DNA of 64,000 nucleotides from Hwangdonia seohaensis (GTDB lineage: Bacteria > Bacteroidota > Bacteroidia > Flavobacteriales > Flavobacteriaceae): NCBI RefSeq assembly GCF_031932625.1, contig NZ_JAVSCK010000001.1, forward strand, positions 434,001-498,000, read 5' to 3'. This document shows positions 34,050 through 42,662 of this stretch, one piece after another. The position numbers and the translations under genes are program-made. The first letter of the stretch is position 1, and the number at the start of each line of letters is the position of its first letter. The notes below the pieces were generated by a model that searched no databases, was not told the origin of the DNA, and saw only the letters and a program-made list of their open reading frames with translations.

Positions 34050-34603
34050 TATCGTAACGGAAAGCCCTTTGCAGCCCACCAAGGATGTATTTCAATTTCC
34101 AATCGCCCAGCTTGTACCATCGGGTCCGATTTGGCCAAACTATCTGCCATCTTTAGCGTGGGCACATTGTAAATGGTAATACCACGAATGTCGCCATCGT
34201 CTCCAAAAGGTCCAGAAATATCGGCATAGCCCAACTCGTACATTTTACTTAAATGTGCTAAATGTTCTTTTTGTAAATCTGCAGCTTCCTCTTCATTTTG
34301 ACCACGAATTGGTCCACGTTTTAAAAAAGCCATAAAATATTGCTGCATTAAAATGGTGTCTTGTGTTTTTTCGTCAACATAGTCAAAAGTTTTATAGCCT
34401 TTGGCGGTTAATTCTTGTTTAATCTGCCTTGTGGTTTTTTTAACAGGAATTTCATCTAAAACTTCAACTTCTATTATTGAATCTATGGGTTGCTCTACAA
34501 TTTCAACAGCTCTTTCGTCAACTTCTTTAACGGGTGTTTTTGCTTCATCTTTACAAGAAATAATAACAAAAATAAACAGAATAAAAGTTATTGTTTTTTT
34601 CAT
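34049..34603 (-). CDS. Lipoprotein with YciI-like domain
   Basis: A 184-residue lipoprotein (lipobox ISC, Cys17) with a charged linker (about 18-75) followed by a YciI-related dimeric alpha/beta domain (MQQYFMAFLKRGPIRGQ, LQKEHLAHLSKMYELGYADI, GPFGDDGDIRGITIYN, SDPMVQAGRLEIEIHPWW). The H-x-x-H-L and P-W-W positions are typical of the family, whose few characterised members are small-molecule lyases or hydrolases. A membrane-anchored YciI-like protein is uncommon outside Bacteroidota. First of a probable two-gene unit with the EEP gene (TAATG overlap). Confidence 0.85.
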   Translation of the reverse strand: MKKTITFILFIFVIISCKDEAKTPVKEVDERAVEIVEQPIDSIIEVEVLDEIPVKKTTRQIKQELTAKGYKTFDYVDEKTQDTILMQQYFMAFLKRGPIRGQNEEEAADLQKEHLAHLSKMYELGYADISGPFGDDGDIRGITIYNVPTLKMADSLAKSDPMVQAGRLEIEIHPWWAAKGFPLR

Positions 34604-34622
34604 AATCTTAAATTTTTATTAG

Positions 34623-35093
34623 CTATTTCCAGCTAATATAAGGTTGTTTGCTTAATTGCGAATTATAATATTTTATATGCCCAGTAACTTCTTTACCTAA
34701 CCAAATTGGTTTTTCAAAGGTTTCGTTTTCGTGTTGTAACTCTATTTCGGCGATGACCAAACCTTGGTTGTCTCCAAAAAATTCATCCACTTCAAAAATA
34801 TGGTTTCCTACTTCAATTTCATGTCGAATTTTTTTAATAATGCCTTTTTCGCAAAGTTTTAAAAGCGATTCGGCTTCTTGTTTTTCAATGTCTTTTTCCC
34901 ATTCCAACCGCGACAAACCATTGTTTGACGATTGGCCTTTTACGGTTAAAATACCTTTATTCCCTTTTAATCGAACCCTAACGGTGCGCTCGGGATCTCG
35001 ATTTAAAAACCCTTGAACAATGCGCGTACTCTTAAAGGCTTGGTCTTTAAAAGCATTTGAGGTTACTAAAAATTTGCGTTCTATTTCTATCAT
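34623..35093 (-). CDS. CYTH-domain phosphatase-like protein
   Basis: A 156-residue CYTH protein starting with the family signature E-I-E-R-K-F-L-V (ExExK motif), followed by QGFLNRDPERTVRVRLKGNKG and LTVKGQS strands that line the tunnel, and EVDEFFGDNQGLVIAEIEL near the end. Bacterial CYTH enzymes hydrolyse inorganic triphosphate or thiamine triphosphate, or form cAMP; short single-domain forms such as this are usually triphosphatases. No CHAD domain is attached. The start is 75 bp from divergent dinB, and its stop is 19 bp before the lipoprotein gene. Confidence 0.9.
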   Translation of the reverse strand: MIEIERKFLVTSNAFKDQAFKSTRIVQGFLNRDPERTVRVRLKGNKGILTVKGQSSNNGLSRLEWEKDIEKQEAESLLKLCEKGIIKKIRHEIEVGNHIFEVDEFFGDNQGLVIAEIELQHENETFEKPIWLGKEVTGHIKYYNSQLSKQPYISWK

Positions 35094-35142
35094 TATTTGT
35101 CCTAATCTAAATTTAATAACCGCAAGAGTAAATATAATTAAA

Positions 35143-35157
35143 AGGCATTTAATGCCT
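35143..35157. promoter_or_regulatory. Palindrome upstream of dinB
   Basis: AGGCATT-T-AATGCCT is a perfect 7-bp dyad 11 bp before the dinB ATG. It directly precedes TAAATTTA, a near-match to a -7 box. It may be a repressor site controlling dinB. Confidence 0.4.
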
Positions 35158-35168
35158 AAATTTACAGC

Positions 35169-36266
35169 ATGTCTATCGATTTACCAATTCGAAAAATTAT
35201 TCATGTGGATATGGATGCGTTTTATGCCTCTGTTGAACAAATGGATAACCCCGATTTAAAGGGTAAACCCCTTGCTGTTGGCGGTGGTGGTAAGCGTGGT
35301 GTGGTAAGTGCGGCGAGTTACGAAGCTAGAAAATTTGGTGTAAAAAGTGCGATGGCTGGAAATTTAGCCGCTAAACTGTGTCCCGATTTAATTTTTGTGA
35401 GACCTCGTTTTGAACGCTATTCTGAAATTTCTAAAAAGATAAGAGCCATTTTTTATAATTATACCGATTTGGTTGAACCGCTTTCGCTAGATGAGGCTTA
35501 TTTAGATGTTACCGAAAACAAAAAGGGAAACCCGAGTGCGTCGTTAATCGCTGAAGAAATTAGAGCGCGTATTTTTAACGAGGTTGGTATAACGGCATCG
35601 GCGGGGATTTCCATCAATAAATTTATAGCTAAAATAGCAAGCGATTACAATAAGCCCAACGGACAAAAAACCGTAAATCCTGAGGAAGTTTTAGATTTTT
35701 TAGAGCAATTGGACATTCGCAAATTTTATGGTATTGGGAAAGTAACCGCTGAAAAAATGTACCAAAAAGGCATTTTTACGGGCAAAGACCTAAAATCGAA
35801 ATCTGCCGAATATTTAGAAGCAAATTTTGGCAAGTCCGGAAAATCCTATTTCTATATTGTACGAGGCATCCACAACAGTAAAGTAAAGCCCGACAGGATT
35901 AGAAAAAGTTTGGCTGCCGAACGTACGTTTAGCGAAAACTTATCATCCGAAATTTTTATGCTCGAAAAGTTACATCATATTGCAGATGAAGTGTCGCGGC
36001 GTTTAAACAAAGGTAAAGTTGCTGGCAAAACAATAACCTTAAAGATAAAATACAGCGATTTCACTTTGCAGACCCGAAGCAAAACCTTGCCTTATTTTAT
36101 TAGTGATAGTGGTTTAATTTTAGAAACCACAAAAGATTTATTGTATCAAGAAAAACTAAAAAACTCGGTTAGATTATTGGGTATTTCTTTATCGAATTTA
36201 AATACCGAAACCAAGAAAAAACCAGAACGCCAAAGTGTAAGCGTACAGTTAAAATTTGAGTTTTAG
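35169..36266 (+). CDS. dinB: DNA polymerase IV
   Basis: A 365-residue Y-family polymerase of normal length. Catalytic metal-binding blocks are DMDAFYASVE near residue 14 and SLDEAYLDV near residue 104; GITASAGISINKFIAKIASD and KFYGIGKVTAEKM (helix-hairpin-helix thumb) follow, then the little-finger domain. A C-terminal clamp-binding peptide is likely in the last residues (VQLKFEF). It carries out error-prone translesion synthesis. Divergent from the CYTH gene; a palindrome just upstream suggests regulation. It converges with the saccharopine dehydrogenase gene, 13 bp away. Confidence 0.97.
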   Translation: MSIDLPIRKIIHVDMDAFYASVEQMDNPDLKGKPLAVGGGGKRGVVSAASYEARKFGVKSAMAGNLAAKLCPDLIFVRPRFERYSEISKKIRAIFYNYTDLVEPLSLDEAYLDVTENKKGNPSASLIAEEIRARIFNEVGITASAGISINKFIAKIASDYNKPNGQKTVNPEEVLDFLEQLDIRKFYGIGKVTAEKMYQKGIFTGKDLKSKSAEYLEANFGKSGKSYFYIVRGIHNSKVKPDRIRKSLAAERTFSENLSSEIFMLEKLHHIADEVSRRLNKGKVAGKTITLKIKYSDFTLQTRSKTLPYFISDSGLILETTKDLLYQEKLKNSVRLLGISLSNLNTETKKKPERQSVSVQLKFEF

Positions 36267-36279
36267 CTGCTACAAAACA

Positions 36280-37644
36280 CTAATTATTTAAAGGATTGTA
36301 ACCCAAATAAGGCACTTCTTTTTCGTTAAATTGAATCCCAAAATCCTTTAATTCTTTTAAAATAGGCTCGTAAACTTCTTTAGTGATTGGTATCTGCACA
36401 CCTGGGGTTTTAATTTTACCGTTTAAAATAGCCAAAGTTGCCATGGCAACCGGTAAACCCACGGTTTTTGCCATAGCGGTATAGGTTTGATCGTCTCCAA
36501 GCGCAACCATAGTAGCATCTATTTGATGCTTTTTACCGTTTTGCTCGTACCCAAATTTATGGTACATCACAATCATGTCTTTATCGTTTTCTTCAAGCGT
36601 CCAACTATCCATTAATATTTTTTGAAGAATTTGGGCCGGTGTTGCTTTTTTAAGTTCTACCCTCTTTTCAGCATTAAAAATATCGAGTTCAACCAATTTA
36701 TCCCAAACAATATCGTCTTGATCGATTTTAAGGGCATGCCTTAATTTTAACTCTACAGAATCTGAAGGGCTGTACGGCAAAAAGGCATTTACAAAATCGC
36801 GGTAACTCATGTTTTCGCTATCCTCAATGGTATAGCTATCATCAGTCATTCCTAAGGCTACAAAAATATTCCACGCCCTGCTAAAGCCAACACGACGTAT
36901 CGTGCCTCGGTATAAGGTTTTAATATTATCCAACCCGTAAACGCTTTGGTACTTTAAAGAATCGCGATTTGCATAGGCTTCAAAACGTCCAAAACCATCA
37001 ACATCTAAAAACTCGGTGCGCCTAAACAACAGGTTGTACGGTATATATTTATACGTGCCTTCTTGTAAAAACTTGGCAGCGCCACCTTGTCCGGCAACCA
37101 CCACATTTCTTGGGTTCCAAGTAAATTTATAGTTCCATAGATTGTTGTCGCTTTCCGGTGCTACAAGTCCGCCCGTAAACGATTCAAACAAAATAATTTT
37201 GCCGCCTTTATCTCTAATGCGATCTAAAACCTGCATCGCACTCATGTGATCTATCCCGGGATCGACCCCAATTTCTTTCATTATAACAACCCCATTTGCT
37301 TTTGCCTCGTCATCTAAAGCATGCATTTCCGGACTTGTATAAGATGCCGTTACCATATGTTTTTTGTAGGTAACACAGTCTTTCGCAACTTCAATATGAA
37401 ATCGTGCAGGCAGCATGGACACCACGATATCAGCATTTTTAACAGCTTCAACGCGAGAGTTTTCGTTAAAAATATCTAATGTAATTGCTGTGGCATTTTC
37501 ATGATTCCCAATGAGCTTTTTGGTATTATCTAAATTGATGTCGCCAATAGTTATGTGTAAATTTTCAGAAGTCGACTTGTCTAATAAATATTTTATAAGG
37601 TATGATGTTGATTTTCCAGAACCAATAACTAAAATTTTTCGCAT
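36280..37644 (-). CDS. Saccharopine dehydrogenase family protein
   Basis: 454 residues from ATG at 37642-37644, the start directly before the Rossmann fold (MRKILVIGSGKSTSYLIKYL); the frame extends upstream to 37686 but that adds an unlikely polar tail. Blocks: VVSMLPARFHIEVAKDC, MKEIGVDPGIDHMSAMQ and the C-terminal part LGYNPLNN. The family includes saccharopine reductase/dehydrogenase (glutamate-forming), and this long form with the internal FESFTGGLVAPES segment resembles the lysine catabolism enzyme. An ALDH7-type dehydrogenase that could act on its product is at 61722. The lysine role is inferred. Confidence 0.88.
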   Translation of the reverse strand: MRKILVIGSGKSTSYLIKYLLDKSTSENLHITIGDINLDNTKKLIGNHENATAITLDIFNENSRVEAVKNADIVVSMLPARFHIEVAKDCVTYKKHMVTASYTSPEMHALDDEAKANGVVIMKEIGVDPGIDHMSAMQVLDRIRDKGGKIILFESFTGGLVAPESDNNLWNYKFTWNPRNVVVAGQGGAAKFLQEGTYKYIPYNLLFRRTEFLDVDGFGRFEAYANRDSLKYQSVYGLDNIKTLYRGTIRRVGFSRAWNIFVALGMTDDSYTIEDSENMSYRDFVNAFLPYSPSDSVELKLRHALKIDQDDIVWDKLVELDIFNAEKRVELKKATPAQILQKILMDSWTLEENDKDMIVMYHKFGYEQNGKKHQIDATMVALGDDQTYTAMAKTVGLPVAMATLAILNGKIKTPGVQIPITKEVYEPILKELKDFGIQFNEKEVPYLGYNPLNN

Positions 37645-37674
37645 AGTGGGATTTGTTGAGTAATTTTGTTTTTT

Positions 37675-37699
37675 AGATTCCCGCATTTGCGAGAATAAC
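37675..37699. repeat. GTCATTCC-type small palindrome, copy 3 (degenerate)
   Basis: AGATTCCCGCATTTGCGAGA plus ATAAC: ATTCCCGC against GCGAGAAT with one mismatch and an ATTT loop. Same family as 9781-9805 and 24889-24913. It lies in the gap between the divergent saccharopine dehydrogenase and DUF423 genes. Confidence 0.55.
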
Positions 37700-37824
37700 A
37701 GTTTTTATGTGCTTTCAAGATTTTATCTTGAAAATCATTTTATTATTAAGTCCGTTTTTAAGCAGATTAATTTTGCGAATTTAGTAAATATAAAAAGGAT
37801 TTTTTACGAATAATTTATATAAAT

Positions 37825-38223
37825 ATGAACAGGAAAATTTTAATTACAGCATCACTTTTAGGTTTAACCAGTGTTATTTTAGGAGCTTTTGCCGCTCACG
37901 GATTAAAAGCATTAATCTCGGAGGAATCTTTACAAACCTTTGAAACAGGTGTTCGTTATCAAATGTATCATGCCATATTATTGCTATTTGTTGGAAGCAC
38001 TTCGTTAATTGCCCAAAACACAAAACGACTGGTTTTTTACTTCGTATTGGTAGGCGTAATATTCTTTTCTGGATCTATCTATGGTTTGGCAACTAACCTA
38101 TTAACAGCCTTCGATTTTAGAACGGTGGCGCTAATAACCCCAATTGGCGGATTACTTTTAATCTTAGCTTGGGGCTTTTTATTTAAAGATTTCTTAAAAT
38201 TAAAGTCAAAAAATGATAATTAA
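37825..38223 (+). CDS. DUF423 family membrane protein
   Basis: A 132-residue protein with four membrane helices (about 5-25, 42-62, 68-90, 98-122), matching DUF423. The opening LGLTSVILGAFAAHGLKALI and ETGVRYQMYHAILLLFVG are family landmarks. Function unknown; it is an inner-membrane protein found across bacteria. It ends 60 bp before pckA, and a good promoter for pckA begins right after its stop. Confidence 0.9.
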   Translation: MNRKILITASLLGLTSVILGAFAAHGLKALISEESLQTFETGVRYQMYHAILLLFVGSTSLIAQNTKRLVFYFVLVGVIFFSGSIYGLATNLLTAFDFRTVALITPIGGLLLILAWGFLFKDFLKLKSKNDN

Positions 38224-38228
38224 ATAAT

Positions 38229-38257
38229 TTGCGAGGTTAAAATAATGTTTATTTTTG
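38229..38257 (+). promoter_or_regulatory. Promoter of pckA (TTG-N18-TATTTTTG)
   Basis: TTG at 38229-38231, an 18-bp spacer and TATTTTTG at 38250-38257 fit the Bacteroidota promoter pattern TTG/TAnnTTTG well, 26 bp before the pckA ATG. This is the best promoter match in the window. Confidence 0.55.
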
Positions 38258-38283
38258 CCAGATAAATAATTTTATAACAAAAA

Positions 38284-39900
38284 ATGGGAAATAATAACCA
38301 ATTTACGAAAACGATTTCGTTAGAATCTTACGGTATAAAAAATGCCAAAGTAAATTATCAACTTTCGCCCGAACAACTTCATAATATTGCTATTGAGAAA
38401 GGCCAAGGTAAAGAGGCTTCGTCTGGTGCTTTGGCGGTTAATACCGGCGAGTTTACAGGACGTTCACCTAAAGATCGATTTATTGTAAAGGACGATGTTA
38501 CCAAAGATCGTGTTTGGTGGGGCGATATAAATATTCCATTTGAAACCGATAAGTTTGATGCCTTATATAATAAGGTTGTAGATTATTTATCCAACAAAGA
38601 AGTTTTTGTAAGGGATAGTTACGCTTGCGCGGACGAAAACTATAAATTAAATATTCGAGTTATCAACGAATATGCTTGGAGCAACCAGTTTGCATACAAT
38701 ATGTTTTTGCGCCCAACGGACGAAGAATTAAAAGATTTTAATCCAGAATGGACAGTAGTAAACGCTCCGGGTTTTATGGCCGTTCCCGAAGAAGACGGCA
38801 CACGCCAACACAACTTTGCCATTTTAAATTTCACCAAAAAAATAGCCTTAATTGGCGGAACTGGTTATACCGGCGAAATTAAAAAAGGTATTTTTTCGGC
38901 CTTAAACTTTATTCTGCCCGTATTTAAAAATACCTTGCCCATGCATTGCAGTGCCAATGTTGGCGAAGGAGGGGATACTGCTATTTTCTTTGGTTTATCT
39001 GGAACGGGAAAAACCACATTGTCCACAGACCCCAACAGAAGTTTAATTGGCGATGACGAACATGGTTGGACCAACGAAAACACCGTGTTTAATTTTGAAG
39101 GTGGCTGTTATGCGAAAGTGATTAATTTGTCGAGGGAGCAAGAGCCAGAGATTTATGATGCCATTAAAAAAGGCGCCATTCTTGAAAATGTGATTTTAGG
39201 TAAAAATGGTGATGTCGATTTTGGAGATATTTCAATCACCCAAAATACAAGGGTGAGTTATCCCATTTATCATATTGAAAACATAAAACAACCTTCTATT
39301 GGTAAAAACCCAAAAAACATCTTCTTTTTAACGGCCGATGCTTTTGGGGTAATGCCTCCAATTTCCAAGTTAACACCCAGTCAGGCCGCCTATCATTTTA
39401 TTTCGGGTTATACCGCAAAAGTGGCAGGAACCGAGGCCGGCGTTGTTGAGCCGCAGCCCTCTTTTTCAGCCTGTTTTGGCGCCCCTTTTATGCCGCTGCA
39501 TCCAGCAAAATATGCCGAAATGTTAAGCAAAAAGATGAAGGAATCTGGAGTAAACGTTTGGCTGGTTAATACGGGTTGGACCGGTGGCCCTTACGGTGTT
39601 GGTACAAGAATGAAACTAAAATACACACGCGCCATGATTACTGCGGTATTAAATGGCGATTTAGGATTGTATAATTACGACGATTACCACATTCATTCGG
39701 TTTTTGGCGTAGCACAACCAAGATCGTGTCCCGGTGTTCCAACGGAAGTTTTAAGTCCGCGTGCCACTTGGAACGACGATAAGGCCTATTACACAACAGC
39801 ATTCAAATTAACCAATGCGTTTAGGGAAAACTTTAAAAAGTTTGAAGCACATTGTAATGAAGAAATTAGACGTGGCGGACCGCAGCGTTATGCGTTTTAA
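38284..39900 (+). CDS. pckA: Phosphoenolpyruvate carboxykinase (ATP)
   Basis: A 538-residue ATP-dependent PEPCK, normal length. The P-loop GLSGTGKTTLS is near residue 237-247; FTGRSPKDRF near 57, LIGDDEHGW and NTGWTGGPYGVG are the other signature blocks. It converts oxaloacetate to phosphoenolpyruvate in gluconeogenesis, which suits a bacterium that also grows on amino acids. It is transcribed alone from a good promoter and ends at a clear terminator at 39922. Confidence 0.98.
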   Translation: MGNNNQFTKTISLESYGIKNAKVNYQLSPEQLHNIAIEKGQGKEASSGALAVNTGEFTGRSPKDRFIVKDDVTKDRVWWGDINIPFETDKFDALYNKVVDYLSNKEVFVRDSYACADENYKLNIRVINEYAWSNQFAYNMFLRPTDEELKDFNPEWTVVNAPGFMAVPEEDGTRQHNFAILNFTKKIALIGGTGYTGEIKKGIFSALNFILPVFKNTLPMHCSANVGEGGDTAIFFGLSGTGKTTLSTDPNRSLIGDDEHGWTNENTVFNFEGGCYAKVINLSREQEPEIYDAIKKGAILENVILGKNGDVDFGDISITQNTRVSYPIYHIENIKQPSIGKNPKNIFFLTADAFGVMPPISKLTPSQAAYHFISGYTAKVAGTEAGVVEPQPSFSACFGAPFMPLHPAKYAEMLSKKMKESGVNVWLVNTGWTGGPYGVGTRMKLKYTRAMITAVLNGDLGLYNYDDYHIHSVFGVAQPRSCPGVPTEVLSPRATWNDDKAYYTTAFKLTNAFRENFKKFEAHCNEEIRRGGPQRYAF

Positions 39901-39921
39901 AAACAAAGACTAATTCAAAAT

Positions 39922-39957
39922 AAAAAAGGGCAATTTATTTAAAAATTGCCCTTTTTT
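39922..39957. terminator. Terminator between pckA and the convergent small gene
   Basis: A 15-bp stem, AAAAAAGGGCAATTT (39922-39936) with AAATTGCCCTTTTTT (39943-39957), loop of 6, followed by more T. The A-run on the left makes it work in both directions. Confidence 0.9.
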
Positions 39958-39971
39958 TAATGATTTAAATA

Positions 39972-40292
39972 TTAAAGAATAATAATTAAAAGTAAAATTA
40001 TAATTATTGCTCCACTTGATATGTAAATACCATTTCCAGATGCTCTAACGCTTTTCTTCATAGCACGAACTTCTTTTCGTAATTCTTTTCTTTCAGCACG
40101 AGTCAAAGATGATTTATTCATGCTCTTTATTTCATTTATTCTATCAATCATTGATTTAATTTCTGGAGGAATCTCATTAGCCTCAACAGCGGTATATGTT
40201 GGAGTTTTTTCGGTAGCCATTACCGAGTTGGGAGACATAACAAACAATAATGTTATTAGTATTAAACATAGAATATTGTTTTTCATCTTCAA
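39972..40292 (-). CDS. Small exported protein with C-terminal membrane helix
   Basis: A 106-residue protein: signal peptide (about 1-26, SVMA), a short charged middle with a helical, basic-acidic stretch (LTRAERKELRKEVRAMKKSV) and a C-terminal helix made almost only of Ile and Leu (about 87-106). I do not recognise a named family, though similar short proteins occur in Flavobacteriaceae. It is flanked by a strong terminator on each side (39922 and 40331), so it is a separately expressed monocistronic gene, unusual for an unknown of this size. Confidence 0.8.
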   Translation of the reverse strand: MKMKNNILCLILITLLFVMSPNSVMATEKTPTYTAVEANEIPPEIKSMIDRINEIKSMNKSSLTRAERKELRKEVRAMKKSVRASGNGIYISSGAIIIILLLIIIL

Positions 40293-40330
40293 AAATTTAG
40301 AATGTGTTTTTAAATATACGATTTAAAAAC

Positions 40331-40362
40331 AAAAAAGGGATGATATATATCATCCCTTTTTT
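40331..40362. terminator. Terminator downstream of hemD
   Basis: A fully palindromic 32-nt sequence: AAAAAAGGGATGAT pairs with ATCATCCCTTTTTT around ATAT (stem of 14). It lies 26 bp after the hemD stop on the minus strand. Confidence 0.9.
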
Positions 40363-40388
40363 GTTTTATAAGTAATAAGTAATAGTGT

Positions 40389-41138
40389 TTATTTCCCTTT
40401 ATTAGCTTTATCGATATATTTTTGTAGCGCCATCGTCATAGATGGTGTTTCGGGTGTTGGAGCAGCAATATCTACGCGTAAGCCTTTTTCTTCAACCGCT
40501 TTAATTGTGGTGTTTCCAAAAACAGCGATACGTGTATTGTTTTGTTTAAAATCCGGGAAGTTTTTAAACAATGACTCGATTCCGGACGGACTGAAAAACA
40601 CCAATACATCGTAAGTTACGTTTTCCAAATCGGATAAATCGCTAACTACCGTTTTGTAAAAAGTAGCTTGTTTCCAATCTACACCAAGAGCATCTAACGT
40701 ACTGGGCACTTCCGGCTTCACTTTATCGGTGTTTGGGAGTAAGAACTTTTCATCTTTATACTTTTTGATTAAAGGCGAAAGTTCAGAAAAAGTACGTTTA
40801 CCCACATAAATTTTTCGTTTTCTGTAAACCACATATTTTTGAAGATAATAGGCTACTGCTTCAGACTGGCAAAAATATTTCATAGAGTCTGGAACTTTAA
40901 AACGCATTTCTTCAGCAACTCTAAAAAAATGGTCAACGGCATTTCTACTTGTTAAAATTATGGCAGTGTAGTTGTTTAAATCTACTTTTTGCTGCCTAAT
41001 TTCTTTCGCAGGAACACCTTCAACATGTATAAAAGGTCTAAAATCTATTTTTACCTTTTGCTTTTCCTGTAAATCAAAATAAGGGGAGTTCTCTATTTTA
41101 GGTTCTGGCTGAGATACTAAAATTGTTTTCACTTTCAT
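40389..41138 (-). CDS. hemD: Uroporphyrinogen-III synthase family protein
   Basis: 249 residues from ATG at 41136-41138; two extra codons up to 41144 are possible. It shows the two-lobed HemD layout: ILVSQPEP at the start, ILTSRNAVDHFF, YVGKRTFSEL, then FYKTVVSDL, VLVFFSPSGIESLF and IAVFGNTTIKAVEEKG. It should close hydroxymethylbilane to uroporphyrinogen III in heme synthesis. It follows DUF4271 closely on the same strand, a pairing common in Flavobacteriaceae, and ends at a terminator. HemD sequences are variable, so the family call rests on motif order more than identity. Confidence 0.9.
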   Translation of the reverse strand: MKVKTILVSQPEPKIENSPYFDLQEKQKVKIDFRPFIHVEGVPAKEIRQQKVDLNNYTAIILTSRNAVDHFFRVAEEMRFKVPDSMKYFCQSEAVAYYLQKYVVYRKRKIYVGKRTFSELSPLIKKYKDEKFLLPNTDKVKPEVPSTLDALGVDWKQATFYKTVVSDLSDLENVTYDVLVFFSPSGIESLFKNFPDFKQNNTRIAVFGNTTIKAVEEKGLRVDIAAPTPETPSMTMALQKYIDKANKGK

Positions 41139-41164
41139 GTACACAAGTAGTTTGTTTAGTTACG

Positions 41165-41809
41165 TTACGAAACTAATACCTTATATAAAACAACATAAGG
41201 TGCGATTTCGAGAGCGCAAAGATACAAAATAAAATAAAATAAGTTGCCTTTTATCGTGTTTTGATGTGTTTTAAATGAAGTGATTACGCCAGAAATATTA
41301 ACGATCAACAAAAGCGCTATTATAGTGTAAAAAACAGGCAATGTGGGCTCTATTGAAAAAACCAATAAGGCGTTAATGGGCAGCAATAACAAGCCTAAAT
41401 AATTTTTATAAGTTATTTTTTGAAAAAGGTATTGGTCCATTAATTTATCCATCTCAAAAAGGCTGGCAATTAAGCGTTCAATAAGCACCTTAATGAGTAT
41501 AAACGTGCCGATACCGAAAACCAATTTAAAAAGCAGATTAACCGAAACTATTTTAGAATCATGGGCATATTGGTAAATCAAATGGCAAAAAACAGAAACC
41601 GAAATAACCAAATTAGAAAAAAGCAAAGCATCAAACTTATCTAAGAATTTTTGGTCTTTAACGTATATTTTAAGGTATTTTGAATTGACCAAAACATAAA
41701 AAAAATCATTGAACCGCTGCGGTGCCACCAATTTTGCTGTTGCAATAATGGCGAGCCCGATAACCATTAAAACGGTAAAAAGTTCGTTTGAGATGATGTC
41801 GCGATACAT
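41165..41809 (-). CDS. DUF4271 membrane protein
   Basis: A 214-residue inner-membrane protein with about six hydrophobic segments (about 12-32, 60-80, 92-110, 135-155, 160-180, 190-210). Landmarks of DUF4271 are the N-terminal LAIIATAKLVAPQRFNDFF and the final LYLCALEIAPYVVLYKV. The function is unknown. Its stop lies some 25 bp from the hemD start, so they probably share a transcript. It is divergent from the glycosyltransferase gene at 41929. Confidence 0.88.
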   Translation of the reverse strand: MYRDIISNELFTVLMVIGLAIIATAKLVAPQRFNDFFYVLVNSKYLKIYVKDQKFLDKFDALLFSNLVISVSVFCHLIYQYAHDSKIVSVNLLFKLVFGIGTFILIKVLIERLIASLFEMDKLMDQYLFQKITYKNYLGLLLLPINALLVFSIEPTLPVFYTIIALLLIVNISGVITSFKTHQNTIKGNLFYFILYLCALEIAPYVVLYKVLVS

Positions 41810-41889
41810 GCCCTAAAATTATTATAATTATTCACACTTTGTCCATAAATATTAAGGAATATTTAAAAAAAATAAACTTTTAAATAATG

Positions 41890-41897
41890 TACATTTG
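41890..41897 (+). promoter_or_regulatory. -7 box of the glycosyltransferase operon
   Basis: TACATTTG matches TAnnTTTG, 31 bp before the ATG at 41929. A -33 TTG is not found at the right distance. Confidence 0.4.
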
Positions 41898-41928
41898 CTA
41901 AAAATATTACGATTACAATATATTTCAA

Positions 41929-42651
41929 ATGCAAGATACGGTTGTTATAATTCCAACATACAACGAAATAGAGAATATTGAAGCTATTATTAGAGCCGTT
42001 TTTTCGCAATCGGATAATATTCACGTTCTCGTAGTTGATGATAATTCCCCAGATTTAACCGCTTTAAAAGTAAAGGAACTTCAAGAAGAATTTCCGAATC
42101 GCTTATTTTTGGAAATCCGTAAAGAAAAAGCAGGTTTAGGTACGGCCTATATCCATGGGTTTTATTGGTGCTTAGAAAAATCGTATCAATATATTTTTGA
42201 AATGGATGCCGATTTTTCACACAACCCAAAAGACCTCATCAAGCTTTATAATGCCTGTAAAAATGATGGCGCCGATTTAGCCATTGGGTCGCGCTACGCT
42301 AAGGGCGTAAATGTTGTAAATTGGCCTATGGCACGCGTGCTCATGTCTTATTTGGCATCAAAATACGTGCGTATTATTACGGGTATGCGCATTCACGATA
42401 CCACCGCGGGTTTTGTGTGTTACAAAAGACAGGTGTTGGAAACCATCGATTTAAGTAAAATTAAATTTATTGGGTATGCGTTTCAAATAGAAATGAAATT
42501 TAAAACTTATTTAAAGCAATTTAAAATAATTGAAGTGCCTGTAATATTTACCGATAGAACAAAAGGCGAATCCAAATTGAGCTCAGGAATTATTTCTGAA
42601 GCTGTTTTTGGCGTAATTTCGATGAAGCTAAAAAGTTTGTTTAAAAAATAA
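41929..42651 (+). CDS. GT2 polyprenol-phosphate-mannose synthase-like glycosyltransferase
   Basis: A 240-residue family 2 glycosyltransferase without membrane helices. VVIIPTYNEIENIEAII opens the GT-A fold; LVVDDNSPDLT and EMDADFSHNPKDL (the DxD-like site) bind nucleotide sugar and metal; GSRYAKGVNVVNWPMAR and TAGFVCYKR, GYAFQIEMKFK complete the DPM-synthase signature. It should attach a mannose or related sugar to polyprenyl phosphate for envelope glycans. It is the first gene of a run with dihydroorotase (11 bp on) and DUF4296. Confidence 0.93.
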   Translation: MQDTVVIIPTYNEIENIEAIIRAVFSQSDNIHVLVVDDNSPDLTALKVKELQEEFPNRLFLEIRKEKAGLGTAYIHGFYWCLEKSYQYIFEMDADFSHNPKDLIKLYNACKNDGADLAIGSRYAKGVNVVNWPMARVLMSYLASKYVRIITGMRIHDTTAGFVCYKRQVLETIDLSKIKFIGYAFQIEMKFKTYLKQFKIIEVPVIFTDRTKGESKLSSGIISEAVFGVISMKLKSLFKK

Positions 42652-42662
42652 AAAGCAGAAAA

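Noticed and set aside
35020..35259. Open frame overlapping the CYTH and dinB starts
   Set aside because: Most of it is the dinB promoter and first codons in another frame; no domain or usual composition.
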